Positions 19,348-28,884 of a DNA stretch of 64,000 bases are shown one piece after another; position 1 is the stretch's first letter, and every line of letters starts with the position of its first letter. The DNA is from Bacteroidales bacterium (GTDB taxonomy: Bacteria; Bacteroidota; Bacteroidia; Bacteroidales; Marinilabiliaceae). The stretch spans positions 101,122 to 165,121 of the forward strand of contig JAKSLH010000004.1 of assembly GCA_024401335.1 (NCBI GenBank), given 5' to 3'. The translations under genes and the position numbers were made by a program. The notes under the pieces are model-generated. The model had not been told where the DNA came from. It was given only the letters and a program-made list of their open reading frames with translations, and ran no database searches.

Positions 19348-20201
19348 TGCCAATGAGACTGACCACACTGATAATCTTATTGTTGACTTGCTCTTTCTCT
19401 TTCGGTCAAAATATCGACATTAAAAGAAGCAAGGAGAAACTGAAATGTGCTCATAAGGGTATCAGCAGATGTGTCAGATATGACATCACTAGCAATGAGA
19501 TTAGCGATAGCCTGGAGGGATTGAGAATCGTATTCATCACCGACATTCACTACGCAAGCCGTTTCAACGATAAGGCACTGGCCGGACTGGAAAGTACTCT
19601 GATAGCTCTTAATCCCGACATACTTCTCATGGGCGGCGACTATCAGGAGGGCTGCGAATATGTCGAACCTCTGTTCAGCTCCGTGATGAAGGCTAATCCT
19701 CAAAAGGCATTTGGTGTATTGGGCAACAACGACTACGAACGATGCACCGACATCATCAGAGAGAGCATGACACGCAACAACATCGAGCTACTCGAGAATG
19801 ATTATAAAGTTATAGAGCTAAACGGCAGCAATATAGCTATAGCAGGTGCCCAAAACACATTTAGCCAGAGAGAAACGATACCTTCACCTACAATAGGCAG
19901 AGACAGCACACTATTCACGATATTACTGACGCATACTCCAGACTACATAGAAGACGTAGATTGTACAAACACCGATCTTGCACTAGCAGGACATCTGCAC
20001 GGAGGTCAAGTCACGTTATTCCGCCTGTATGCTCCAATCATACCTAGCCATTACGGACAGAAATATCGAACAGGCTTAAAATACAATCCAGCCGGTATCC
20101 CAATAATCATATCCAACGGCATCGGCACTTCCAGAAAAAACATACGTTTCGGCGCACCAGCAGAAGTGCAACTAATAGTTTTACATTCAAAGAAACAATA
20201 A
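19347..20201 (+). CDS. Secreted calcineurin-like metallophosphoesterase
   Basis: 284 residues with a signal peptide (about 1-21, ending SFSFGQ). The two-metal phosphoesterase motifs are complete: FITDIHYAS, LLMGGDYQEG, LGNNDYE, LLTHTPDY and AGHLHGGQ. The protein resembles the YkuE/LpxG-like branch, which acts on phospholipid or lipid A precursors in some species, but that is only family context. It overlaps mnmA by one base and is followed 10 bp later by the DPP IV gene, so the three are likely one operon. Confidence 0.85.
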   Translation: MPMRLTTLIILLLTCSFSFGQNIDIKRSKEKLKCAHKGISRCVRYDITSNEISDSLEGLRIVFITDIHYASRFNDKALAGLESTLIALNPDILLMGGDYQEGCEYVEPLFSSVMKANPQKAFGVLGNNDYERCTDIIRESMTRNNIELLENDYKVIELNGSNIAIAGAQNTFSQRETIPSPTIGRDSTLFTILLTHTPDYIEDVDCTNTDLALAGHLHGGQVTLFRLYAPIIPSHYGQKYRTGLKYNPAGIPIIISNGIGTSRKNIRFGAPAEVQLIVLHSKKQ

Positions 20202-20211
20202 TAAAACACAT

Positions 20212-22407
20212 ATGAAAAGCAAAGTAATCGTGACAGGTCTATTGATGAGCTTATTCTCAATTGCAACGACAGCGCAGAAGAGAGAGATCAGCATGGAAGA
20301 CCTCAAGGCAAGCTATAAGTTTCAAGGCAAATACATTGCACCAACTGTTTCGCTAGCAGACGGCGAGCACTATGCGACTATGAGCGAGAAGACAATAAAG
20401 ATCTTCGCATACAAGACTGGCAAAGAAGAGGGCACCATCATGGACCTTGACAAAATCAAAGACTGTCCTATTGAATCATTTGATGGTTATGAATTTTCTG
20501 CAAACGAGCAGAAGATACTTATATACAACAACACACATAAGATATACAGGCACTCATTCACTGCCGACTATTATGTTTATGACATCCACTACAACGAACT
20601 GAAGCCTATAAGCGAGGGCGGCCAGGAACGCAACGCTATCATCTCTCCCGACGGAACAATGGTGGCATACGTGAAAAACAACAACATATACGTAAAGAAA
20701 TTCAGATACGACACTACTTCGACCATAACAACTGACGGTAAGATCAACGAGATTATCAATGGCGCTCCTGACTGGGTTTACGAAGAGGAGTTTGCTATGC
20801 TCAACGCTATGGCTTGGTCCGCTGATTCAAAAGAGATTGCCTACATCCGATTTGACGAGAGCCAGGTGAAGGAGTACTCTTTCCCTCTCTACCAGGCTTC
20901 ATATCCTCAGTACGACGAATATGCTACATACCCTGGCGAATACTCTTATAAATATCCTAAGGCAGGCGAAAAGAACTCTATCGTGAGCGTGAATGTCTAT
21001 AACTTGGATAGCAAGAAAACTAAAACAATGGACATCGGTAGCGACAAGCAGCAATATATACCTCGTATCTGCTGGACTGCCACTCCTGGTCAACTTGCCA
21101 TTTACCGCCTTAACAGACGCCAGGATAAGCTCGACGTTCTCCTGGCTAACACTGCTTCAACAGTTTGCAAGGAGATGTTCACCGACAAAAACCAATACTA
21201 TGTCGACGAATCGGTACTAGACAACTCTATGTTCTTGCCTGACGGACAGACGTTCATATATGTTGGCGAACTGGACGGCAGAAACCATATACATGTGTAT
21301 GGCACTAATGGTGTCAAGAAGGCGCAGCTGACAAAGGGCGACTGGGATGTGACAAGTCTGCTGGGCTACGACGATAAGACTAAAACGTTGTTCTACGAGG
21401 CAGCAAGAACTTCTCCTATGAACCGCGACATTTACTCTATAACACTTGACGGTAAGATAGAAAAGAGACTGAGCAAGGGAGATGGCACATCAACTGCTGT
21501 CATGAGCGCAAACTGCAAATACTATCAGCTTACATATTCTGATGTCAACACACCAAGAATTTACACTATCAACGAGGCGGCTACAGGTAAGGTCTTGAGA
21601 ACTATCGAAGATAACATGGCTCTCCGCAAACGTTTAAATGACGAGTATGTCTTCCACAGCAAGGAGTTCTTTAGCTTCACAACCGCTGAAGGTATCAAAC
21701 TTAATGGCTGGATGGTTAAGCCTAGCAACTTCGACGAGAATAAAAAATATCCGGTGCTCATGTACCAATATAGCGGACCTAACTCACAGGAGGTTCTCAA
21801 CAGATGGAGCCTCGACTGGGAACAGGTGCTTGCCGGCGAAGGATATATCATGGTGTGCGTCGATGGACGTGGCACCGGATGCAGAGGTGAAGAATTCAAG
21901 AAATGCACTTACAGGAGACTCGGACGACTTGAGAGCGACGACCAGATTGCAACTGCTAACTATCTCGGCGGTCTGCCTTATGTTGACGAACAACGCATCG
22001 GAATATGGGGTTGGAGCTTTGGCGGCTTTATGACTAGCTTATGCCTCTGTCGCTCTGACTTGTTCAAGATGGGTATCGCTGTCGCTCCGGTAACCAACTG
22101 GAGATATTACGATAGCATCTACACAGAACGTTTCATGCGTACTCCTGAGGAGAACTCTAGCGGGTATGATAGCAATAGCCCTGTAGGCCTGGCAGAGAAT
22201 CTACACGGCAGACTGTTCCTTATCCACGGAACAGCCGACGACAACGTCCATTACCAGAATCAGATGGAGTTCGTTGATGCTCTGATAAGAAACGGTAAGC
22301 AGTTCGACATGTTCACTTACCCTAACAAGAACCATAGCATCTATGGCGGATCAACACGCCTGCATCTTTACACTATGATGCTCAACTACGTGAAGAACAA
22401 TCTCTAA
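20212..22407 (+). CDS. Dipeptidyl peptidase IV (S9 family)
   Basis: 731 residues, the usual size for bacterial DPP IV. A signal peptide (ending TTAQ near 22) leads into a beta-propeller domain and a C-terminal alpha/beta-hydrolase. The catalytic triad is visible: Ser in GWSFGG (near 602), Asp in HGTADDNVH (near 677), His in NKNHSIYGG (near 708). The EEFAMLNA segment supplies the double Glu that binds the substrate N-terminus. The enzyme removes X-Pro or X-Ala dipeptides in the periplasm, for peptide nutrition. Last gene of the mnmA operon. Confidence 0.92.
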   Translation: MKSKVIVTGLLMSLFSIATTAQKREISMEDLKASYKFQGKYIAPTVSLADGEHYATMSEKTIKIFAYKTGKEEGTIMDLDKIKDCPIESFDGYEFSANEQKILIYNNTHKIYRHSFTADYYVYDIHYNELKPISEGGQERNAIISPDGTMVAYVKNNNIYVKKFRYDTTSTITTDGKINEIINGAPDWVYEEEFAMLNAMAWSADSKEIAYIRFDESQVKEYSFPLYQASYPQYDEYATYPGEYSYKYPKAGEKNSIVSVNVYNLDSKKTKTMDIGSDKQQYIPRICWTATPGQLAIYRLNRRQDKLDVLLANTASTVCKEMFTDKNQYYVDESVLDNSMFLPDGQTFIYVGELDGRNHIHVYGTNGVKKAQLTKGDWDVTSLLGYDDKTKTLFYEAARTSPMNRDIYSITLDGKIEKRLSKGDGTSTAVMSANCKYYQLTYSDVNTPRIYTINEAATGKVLRTIEDNMALRKRLNDEYVFHSKEFFSFTTAEGIKLNGWMVKPSNFDENKKYPVLMYQYSGPNSQEVLNRWSLDWEQVLAGEGYIMVCVDGRGTGCRGEEFKKCTYRRLGRLESDDQIATANYLGGLPYVDEQRIGIWGWSFGGFMTSLCLCRSDLFKMGIAVAPVTNWRYYDSIYTERFMRTPEENSSGYDSNSPVGLAENLHGRLFLIHGTADDNVHYQNQMEFVDALIRNGKQFDMFTYPNKNHSIYGGSTRLHLYTMMLNYVKNNL

Positions 22408-22463
22408 CAAAGAGCCGCCCCCAAATCACCATAAAAACCACAATAGAGAATTCAATAAAGAAA

Positions 22464-22500
22464 AAGTGCCGAAGAGATTCTCCTCGGCACTTATTTTATT
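22464..22500. terminator. Bidirectional terminator between DPP IV and topB genes
   Basis: AAGTGCCGA (22464-22472) pairs with TCGGCACTT (22484-22492). On the minus strand the hairpin is followed by a T-rich run (22463-22455), so it best serves topB. On the plus strand an ATTTTATT run follows, so it can also end the DPP IV transcript. Confidence 0.75.
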
Positions 22501-24640
22501 CCGCAAGTCCTATGCTTCCATTATCAGCCACCACTAACCTACCCGACTTTTTGACGCCAAACTCATCTACAAAGCCATTGACAACACCTGTCTGCTTCTT
22601 CTTACACAACACCGAGAGATGAGTAAGGGTCAGTTTCTTATGCATGAACTCAAATGGCACACGGAACTGGCACCCGCTCTGATAACCTGAGCATCCCCAT
22701 GCCGCACGTCCCTCCAACATCTGCCTGCCACACATAGGACACGTCAAATCCTCCAAACGGACTGGCTCCACACTCTTGGACTTGCGAGTCTTCTTGGGCT
22801 TGTCCTCCGCTGCCGGCTTCCTGGCTGCCTCGGACTCTTCCGACACTCCTGAACCAATAACCATGCTGGTGCGGTCATCATGCACAAGATCAACTACCTG
22901 GCAGACGAGCTGACGCATCTCCTCAAGGAACTCTTTTGTCTGATACTCGCCCTTCTCTATCATACGAAGCTTCTTCTCCCACAATCCAGTCAACTCAACA
23001 CTCTTGAGCAGCTCTATACGAATAGTCTGAATGAGTTTTATTCCTGTCTCAGTAGGCACTAGATTCTTCTTGCGTTTTTCGATGTATTTACGCTTAAATA
23101 ACGTCTCAATTATCGCAGCACGTGTCGATGGTCGTCCAATGCCATTATCCTTCATTAAATCGCGCAATTCGTCATCGTCAACCTGCTTGCCTGCCGTCTC
23201 CATAGCGCGGAGCAGAGTGGCTTCGGTATATAGCTTCGGAGGCTGAGTCTGCTTTTCCTGAAGCACTGGCTCATGAGCACCTGATTCACCGACAACGAAT
23301 TCTGGCATTAGCTGGTTATCGTCGCCCTTCGTATCATCATCGTTCTGCACACTGTTGCCATATACCACACGCCATGCGGGATCCAAAATCTGTTTACCTG
23401 AACATTTGAACTGCACTTTGCCTGCCTGCCCCATTACCGTAGTGGTCGAGACCTTGCTGTCTGGATAGAAATTAGCAATGAAACGACGGGCTACAAGGTC
23501 ATAGACTAGCTTCTCATTTCTAGGTAGTGAAGAACTAGGTGATACTCCCGTAGGTATGATGGCGTGGTGATCGGTAACTTTCGAATTGTCAAATACCTTT
23601 TTACTCTTCTTTATCTTGTTGGCCAAGAGAGGCTGCACGAGATTCATATAAGGCGTCAGCCCTTGAAGTATCTGTGGCACCTTAGGATAGATATCATCAG
23701 AAAGGTATGTCGTATCTACACGTGGATATGTGGTCAACTTCTTCTCATACAGTGACTGGATGAGCTGAAGGGTCTCCTCGGCAGAGAAAGCATATTTCTT
23801 ATTACATTCTACCTGAAGCGAGGTGAGGTCGAATAGACGTGGAGACGCCTCTGTACCTTCCTTTGTCTGGACATCGGTGATAGTGAACAGCTGCTGACTT
23901 ATGTCTGACAGGAAGGCTTCTGCCTTTGCCTTGTCAGAAAACTTTCCTTCAACGGCAGAGAACATGACGTCACGATACTTCGTTTTAAGCTCCCAATATG
24001 TCTCTGGCTTGAAATTATCTATGTCATGCTGTCGCTGCACTATAAGTGCTAGCGTTGGTGTCTGCACACGACCTATTGACAACACTTGTCTATTGGTGGC
24101 AAAACGCAAAGTAAAAGCTCTCGTTGCATTCATGCCTAGCAGCCAATCGGCCATTGCACGTGCCGCTCCTGCTGCATAGAGGTTGTCGAAATCGGAACCG
24201 GCCTTTAAGCTGGCAAATCCTTCTCTGATGGAGTCTTCGGTAAGTGATGATATCCACAGGCGTTTCATCGGGCATTGTATGCCCGCCATCTGATAGACCC
24301 ATCTTTGTATCAGCTCTCCTTCTTGCCCGGCATCACCGCAATTAATGACTTCTTCTGCCTGCTGAATGAGTTGCCTGATAATCTCAAACTGTCTCTTGAC
24401 GCCTTCGTCGTCGCGGAGCTTAATGCCGAACTTGGGAGGAATAATTGGCATATAGTCAAAGCGCCAACTCTTCCATTCTGGACGATAATCGTGAGGTTCC
24501 TTCAATTCGCAGAGATGTCCGAAGACCCAGGTGACACAATAACCATTACCTTCGAAATAGCCGTTACGACGTACATTAGCGCCTAAGACATTAGCTATTT
24601 CTGAAGCTACAGAAGGTTTCTCTGCGACACAAACTTTCAT
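22496..24640 (-). CDS. topB: DNA topoisomerase III (type IA)
   Basis: 714 residues. The N-terminal Toprim domain starts MKVCVAEKPSVASEIA and carries NCGDAGQEGELIQRW. The catalytic Tyr lies in TTYPRVDTTYL near residue 303. A C-terminal cysteine cluster, CPMCGRQMLEGRAAWGC followed by SGC, is a zinc-ribbon-like motif. The enzyme passes single strands to unlink DNA. Copies of topB also occur on mobile elements in Bacteroidota, but nothing around this gene (rnpB, housekeeping genes) suggests mobility. Its promoter overlaps the rnpB terminator. Confidence 0.93.
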   Translation of the reverse strand: MKVCVAEKPSVASEIANVLGANVRRNGYFEGNGYCVTWVFGHLCELKEPHDYRPEWKSWRFDYMPIIPPKFGIKLRDDEGVKRQFEIIRQLIQQAEEVINCGDAGQEGELIQRWVYQMAGIQCPMKRLWISSLTEDSIREGFASLKAGSDFDNLYAAGAARAMADWLLGMNATRAFTLRFATNRQVLSIGRVQTPTLALIVQRQHDIDNFKPETYWELKTKYRDVMFSAVEGKFSDKAKAEAFLSDISQQLFTITDVQTKEGTEASPRLFDLTSLQVECNKKYAFSAEETLQLIQSLYEKKLTTYPRVDTTYLSDDIYPKVPQILQGLTPYMNLVQPLLANKIKKSKKVFDNSKVTDHHAIIPTGVSPSSSLPRNEKLVYDLVARRFIANFYPDSKVSTTTVMGQAGKVQFKCSGKQILDPAWRVVYGNSVQNDDDTKGDDNQLMPEFVVGESGAHEPVLQEKQTQPPKLYTEATLLRAMETAGKQVDDDELRDLMKDNGIGRPSTRAAIIETLFKRKYIEKRKKNLVPTETGIKLIQTIRIELLKSVELTGLWEKKLRMIEKGEYQTKEFLEEMRQLVCQVVDLVHDDRTSMVIGSGVSEESEAARKPAAEDKPKKTRKSKSVEPVRLEDLTCPMCGRQMLEGRAAWGCSGYQSGCQFRVPFEFMHKKLTLTHLSVLCKKKQTGVVNGFVDEFGVKKSGRLVVADNGSIGLAE

Positions 24641-24661
24641 CTGACATGGTTTTAATCAATG

Positions 24662-24691
24662 CAAAGATAAAAAAAACCACCGGGATAACAA
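24662..24691 (-). promoter_or_regulatory. topB promoter embedded in the rnpB terminator
   Basis: On the minus strand, TTG (24691-24689) and TATCTTTG (24669-24662) are separated by 19 bp, a good Bacteroidota promoter. The -33 TTG lies in the loop of the rnpB terminator hairpin and the -7 box begins within its T run. Confidence 0.6.
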
Positions 24692-24701
24692 CCCAGTGGT
24701 T
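24669..24701 (-). terminator. Intrinsic terminator of rnpB
   Basis: AACCACTGGG and CCCGGTGGTT (plus-strand 24692-24701 and 24675-24684) form a 10-bp stem with one wobble pair, followed by six Ts. It starts about 10 bases after the end of the RNase P RNA. Confidence 0.85.
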
Positions 24702-24711
24702 CTATAGATAT

Positions 24712-25072
24712 CAGCAGACTTATAAGCCGAGTTCTGTACTTAGCGAACTAAGTGTCTATCATTTATCTTGGACATTGGTCACCCAATGCCTCAATCGACC
24801 TACCCCCTCCTGCCAGTTTTCACTACCTCAGCGAGCAACCGAGGTGATTTGCATCACCAGGAGTATACATGGTCTTTCAATCCATGGGGCGTACAACAAT
24901 CATGTCACCATGACTTTGGTGAGCTCTTACCTCGCCTTTTCACCCTTACTGCTTGCGCAGCGGTTGTTTTCTGTTACACCTACAAACCATCACTGACTTC
25001 TTCCCGTTAGGAAGCATGGTGCTCTATATTGCCCGGACTTTCCTCTTTAAAAAGCGATAGACCAGCCTACTG
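24712..25072 (-). ncRNA. rnpB: RNase P catalytic RNA (class A)
   Basis: Read on the minus strand, the conserved elements appear in order: GAGGAAAGTCCGGGC in the 5' part, AACGGGAAGAAGTCAGTGA, ACAGAAAACAACCGC, GGTAAGAGCTCACC, and the 3' ACAGAACTCGGCTTAT. The ends were set by the P1 helix: CAGTAGGC at the 5' end (25072-25065) pairs fully, with wobbles, with GTCTGCTG at the 3' end (24719-24712), giving about 361 nt. It is the ribozyme that trims tRNA 5' leaders. It begins only 10 bp after the stop of the SPOR-like gene, with no terminator between them and no clean promoter, so partial read-through from the adhesin operon is possible. Confidence 0.95.
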
Positions 25073-25082
25073 AAAATAAGTA

Positions 25083-25703
25083 TTATTCAATCTTATATGG
25101 AGAATATCTTTCGTATTCAACAATAAAGGCTTTTGCATATCCCTTGCCCTTCATCTGAGCCAAAAGACTCTCTACTTCACTACCCTTCACTGGAGGTGTA
25201 GTATATCTGAAGATCTTGTCGTTGAGACGATACTCATACACTTCATCTACACCCTCAAAGAATGTGAGGTAAACAGGGTAACGGAATGCAGCCAACTGAA
25301 CTACATAGTCCTCATTTGGATATATCACCTTTGTCTTGTTGTTAACCGACTTGGTTGACTCCTCTAAACTAAAACGCTTTGTATTGGTAACGAAAGATTC
25401 CTTATAGCCATTTGCTCTAACTTCTGCGAGATGCGAATTAGCCTCTTCGTATGTGTTGTATGAACCTACACAATATCTCACATATCCATCAGAACAAGGA
25501 TATTCATATACAACATCAAGATTCTGGAAGAATGAGGCATCTGAAGGTGGCAACTTCAACGCTAGAATCTGAATAGAGTATGAAGACGATTCGTTTTCAA
25601 CGGTAACAATCTGCTTCGACGTACGAAGGCTAGATAATTTATCTTGTCCGAATAGCGATAGATGAATAAGCATCATCACCGCAATAGCATATATTGTTTT
25701 CAT
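25083..25703 (-). CDS. Secreted protein with two SPOR-like repeats
   Basis: 206 residues with a signal peptide (ending SLFGQ near 20). Two similar halves are visible. Each has a YSIQILAL or YVVQLAAF strand, a VYEY...RY/RYT strand, a glycine turn, and a (K/R)xxGYxxAF(I/V) ending, a SPOR-type pattern. SPOR domains bind denuded peptidoglycan glycan strands. The first copy is closer to the consensus (VGSYNTYEEANSHLAEVRANG). It is the last protein gene of the adhesin cassette, 9 bp after the OmpA-like gene, and probably helps anchor or place the complex in the periplasm (inference). Confidence 0.7.
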   Translation of the reverse strand: MKTIYAIAVMMLIHLSLFGQDKLSSLRTSKQIVTVENESSSYSIQILALKLPPSDASFFQNLDVVYEYPCSDGYVRYCVGSYNTYEEANSHLAEVRANGYKESFVTNTKRFSLEESTKSVNNKTKVIYPNEDYVVQLAAFRYPVYLTFFEGVDEVYEYRLNDKIFRYTTPPVKGSEVESLLAQMKGKGYAKAFIVEYERYSPYKIE

Positions 25704-25712
25704 TTGACTGAA

Positions 25713-27827
25713 TTACTTTCTAACGTTCCAAACTACAACTTCAATACGACGGTTCAACATATGTTGAGAACGGTCACAATAAACACCTCTATGGCAACGA
25801 TTCTTCAAATATCTCTCACCATATCCGCGTGGTATAACCTGATCGGAATTAACTCCCTTGGCTATAAGGTATGACTTTGCCTTCTCAGCCATCTTCTGCG
25901 AAACGCCAAGATTGCCATATCTGTTGCCCTTAGCCTCTGTATGACCATTGAGCTTAACAACGATATTTGGATTCTGAAGCAAGTAAGCAGCGAGCTTATC
26001 AAGGGTCTCCTTCGCCTTGTCATCAAGGTCGTTTTCATACTGGATATACATACCTGAGATGTCGTCGAGAACTACATCATTGAATATTGGTGTCAACGAT
26101 ATACCATCCTTGCTCAATGTCTCAAGCTCTGCAAGCGAAGCAACAAGTGACTTCTCATTATATCCGTCCTTTGTTACTACAACATTGTAATCCTTGTCTT
26201 TCGATACCTCATTGCCTGGTATTGAAATCTCAATCTTACCAGAAGCGTTTGTAGTACCAGTAACGATTGTCTTACCAGTAGCTGCATCAGACACTACCAT
26301 ATTAGCACCCTCTATCTTTGTGCCGTTATATGTACTGATAACTGTTGTCTTGAACAAATAAGCTGCAGGTGTCTCAATAACTACTGGCTCAGGTTCAGGA
26401 ACAACTACTGGCTCTGGCTCAGGAACAACTACTGGTTCTGGCTCAGGTTCTGGAGCAAGTTCTGGTTCTGGCTCTGGAGTGTACATTGGTGCCATACCCT
26501 CATCACCAAACACTAACATATCACCCAATGAAGGAGCCATCTCTACTGGAGATGCAGACTCAACGTATGGACGCACGGTACAGATCTTATCGGCTGAACC
26601 GTCACCCAATCGGTTAGATGATACGAAACCGATACCATCGATATTTGGGTCCATCACATAACAGAAGTCGTCTCGGTTTGAGTTGAAAGGCTTCATCATA
26701 TTCTTGACGTTCTGCCACTTGCCATCAATATATTCTGCTGAGAAGATATCGAGACCACCGAAACCATAATGACCCTTAGAAGAGAAGTAGAGCTTACCGT
26801 CACGGTTGATGACAGGATAAACTTCATCTTCGTATGTATTGATTGTCTTACCGAGGTTCTTTACTTTACCGAATGAGTTTGGACCTTTGCGCTCGCAATA
26901 GTAGATATCCTTACCACCGAAACCGCCTTCCATATTCGAAACGAAGTAGAGATACTTGTCGTCGAGTGAGAGCGCTGGGTGAGCACAGTCATAATCATCA
27001 CTATTGATTGTCAATTCACGTTCATTGACCCAGTCCTTACCATCGTACTCAACAACGAACAACTTCATCACATCCACATCACCAACAATGACTGACTTAG
27101 TATAATACATATATTTCTTGTCACTGGTGAACGCGATAGCACCTACGTGATATGGTGAACGAAGATTCTCAGAGAACAACTGATATGTGTTATCTACAAC
27201 GTTACCATCTTTGAGCTGTGAACAGAAGAGATTCAAGAAATCACCACCATTCTTGTCCTTTTGCTTTGACTCAACAGCAGAAGAATAGATAACCTTGTCA
27301 TAGAAATACTGAATACCAAATGACTGAGTAGCAGCAAGAAGTTCTACGCATGGGTTTACACGAAGTGAGTTATCGTTTCGGTCATTCTCATTTGCCCATT
27401 TACAATGTTCAATAAGATTATTGACCATCAAAGGATTTGCACCCTCCTTCTTCGCTCTATTATACCAAGTGATTGCATCTTCATACGATCCATTGAGATG
27501 AAGACATGAAGCATAGAGGAAAACATCTTCACCAGTAAGATTATTCTCCATTTCAAGGTAAACGAACCAAGCATTTTCCATGTTATGAGAATAATACAAA
27601 CTGCGAGCATATTTCTTGTTCTCATCTAGGGACAGTTCTGCTCCAAGATCTTTTGCAGTTTGATAACTAATACAAGCATTGTAGTAGTCTTCATCTTCAT
27701 AAAAATTGTTTGCATTCTTAAGAGATTTCTTAATCTTCTTTTGATCCTCTTTCGAGATTTGTGCAAACGATTCAGTTGACCAAATGAAAGGACAAAGAAT
27801 CAAAAATAGTAAACTAAAATATTTCAT
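25713..27827 (-). CDS. PorE-like protein: TPR, PD40 propeller, carboxypeptidase-regulatory-like and OmpA domains
   Basis: 704 residues. After a signal peptide (about 1-22) come TPR helices (about 25-150), a WD40/PD40-like beta-propeller (about 200-430, with blades such as DKYLYFVSNMEGGFGGKDIYY), a Pro-Glu-rich linker (about 450-483), a carboxypeptidase-regulatory-like Ig domain (about 485-565) and a C-terminal OmpA domain (about 575-704). This is the architecture described for Porphyromonas PorE, a T9SS periplasmic protein. In the OmpA domain, the usual peptidoglycan-binding Asp and Arg appear replaced (HTEAKGN; SQKMAEKA). It lies between the SprF-like and SPOR-like genes, so a role in the adhesin complex is likely. 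Confidence 0.82.
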   Translation of the reverse strand: MKYFSLLFLILCPFIWSTESFAQISKEDQKKIKKSLKNANNFYEDEDYYNACISYQTAKDLGAELSLDENKKYARSLYYSHNMENAWFVYLEMENNLTGEDVFLYASCLHLNGSYEDAITWYNRAKKEGANPLMVNNLIEHCKWANENDRNDNSLRVNPCVELLAATQSFGIQYFYDKVIYSSAVESKQKDKNGGDFLNLFCSQLKDGNVVDNTYQLFSENLRSPYHVGAIAFTSDKKYMYYTKSVIVGDVDVMKLFVVEYDGKDWVNERELTINSDDYDCAHPALSLDDKYLYFVSNMEGGFGGKDIYYCERKGPNSFGKVKNLGKTINTYEDEVYPVINRDGKLYFSSKGHYGFGGLDIFSAEYIDGKWQNVKNMMKPFNSNRDDFCYVMDPNIDGIGFVSSNRLGDGSADKICTVRPYVESASPVEMAPSLGDMLVFGDEGMAPMYTPEPEPELAPEPEPEPVVVPEPEPVVVPEPEPVVIETPAAYLFKTTVISTYNGTKIEGANMVVSDAATGKTIVTGTTNASGKIEISIPGNEVSKDKDYNVVVTKDGYNEKSLVASLAELETLSKDGISLTPIFNDVVLDDISGMYIQYENDLDDKAKETLDKLAAYLLQNPNIVVKLNGHTEAKGNRYGNLGVSQKMAEKAKSYLIAKGVNSDQVIPRGYGERYLKNRCHRGVYCDRSQHMLNRRIEVVVWNVRK
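26381..26480. repeat. Low-complexity repeat encoding the Pro-Glu linker
   Basis: Imperfect copies of a unit around CTCAGGAACAACTACTGG encode PEPEPVVVPEPEPVV-type sequence in the minus-strand OmpA-like gene. Such DNA can change copy number, altering linker length between the propeller and the OmpA domain. Confidence 0.7.
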
Positions 27828-27853
27828 AGTGGATGATATAGCTTAACCAATTA

Positions 27854-28834
27854 CTAGAAGTATCGAATAGAACGCATACCTGGGCGTTTCTTTGTTTGGA
27901 AATCAAACTGGATACCAATCTCATGAGATCCCGCAACAGCGTACTTGCGAATATCGCTGATTGAATAATCAAATGAATATCTGATAGCCCATGTCATAGT
28001 CTTTCCTTTCTTACCCTTGGTATTCTTGTCATTGCCACTTGAACCGAACTGGTATTCTACAAGAGCAACAGCCTCAGAAACAGTACGGTATGACAAACCT
28101 ACCCAAAGATTCTTTACAAACATAGCCGAGCAAGTAACGTCAATCTCCAAAGGTGCACCCGGAACTATTCTTATCAATCCTGTTGGCTTGATCTTGACAT
28201 CATTGATATCAAAGACATAACCACCATAGAGATATGAGTGCAGATCAGAGAACTTGACTGTATTCTTGATTTCCTGCTTGTCAGTATTGTATTGATTTAC
28301 AAAGAAACGAGGAATACTTAAACCTGCAAAATATTTTTCATTATAAAAATAGGCACCGAAACCAAAATTAAAGCCAAACTTAGAAACCCTGTCCTGGAAA
28401 AGAGGGTCATCAAAATCAACTTTAATGGCTTTAGTAGCATCATAGACAATATTCTTGAAGCCAAGCTGCAAACCGAGAGCAAGAGTATTCTTCCTATCTA
28501 CCTGTAAACGATAAGAACCAGCGACAAATACTTCAAACTGATTAGTAAAGCCCAAATGATCCTCAGTAACGACCAAGCCAGCACCAAGATTCTTAACCTT
28601 ATCAATAGGTGAATGGACATTAAGAGCTCCAGTAAACGGTGCCCCACTCATACCCGTCCATTGTGAACGTAATACCATCAATCCGCTAATGAAGTCGCGT
28701 GTGCCGTTGTAGGCAGGATTGAGAATACCCTGGTTTGCTATATAGTTGTTATATACAGCCTGATCCTGCGCTTTCATAACATTAAAAGCACTCAAAAAGG
28801 CCACTATCACAACATATCTTACAAACTTTCTCAT
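27854..28834 (-). CDS. PorP/SprF family outer-membrane protein
   Basis: 326 residues from the ATG at 28834, chosen because MRKFVRYVVIVAFLSAFNVM is a good signal peptide. The longer frame from 28867 adds 11 residues before it. The mature start DQAVYNNYIANQGILNPAYNG is the hallmark of the PorP/SprF family, and the rest is a beta-barrel with LRSQWTGMSGAP. In gliding Bacteroidota, SprF proteins are needed for secretion of the adjacent giant SprB-like adhesin through T9SS. That pairing is seen here: the gene follows the 4171-residue protein by 50 bp. Confidence 0.88.
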   Translation of the reverse strand: MRKFVRYVVIVAFLSAFNVMKAQDQAVYNNYIANQGILNPAYNGTRDFISGLMVLRSQWTGMSGAPFTGALNVHSPIDKVKNLGAGLVVTEDHLGFTNQFEVFVAGSYRLQVDRKNTLALGLQLGFKNIVYDATKAIKVDFDDPLFQDRVSKFGFNFGFGAYFYNEKYFAGLSIPRFFVNQYNTDKQEIKNTVKFSDLHSYLYGGYVFDINDVKIKPTGLIRIVPGAPLEIDVTCSAMFVKNLWVGLSYRTVSEAVALVEYQFGSSGNDKNTKGKKGKTMTWAIRYSFDYSISDIRKYAVAGSHEIGIQFDFQTKKRPGMRSIRYF

Positions 28835-28884
28835 ATATGCTATGCGTTTAAAGATCATACAAATCATTCAATAATCCTAATCAA

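Noticed and set aside
22496-24640. topB as a sign of a mobile element
   Set aside because: No integrase, relaxase or attachment repeats are nearby. rnpB and other housekeeping genes flank it.
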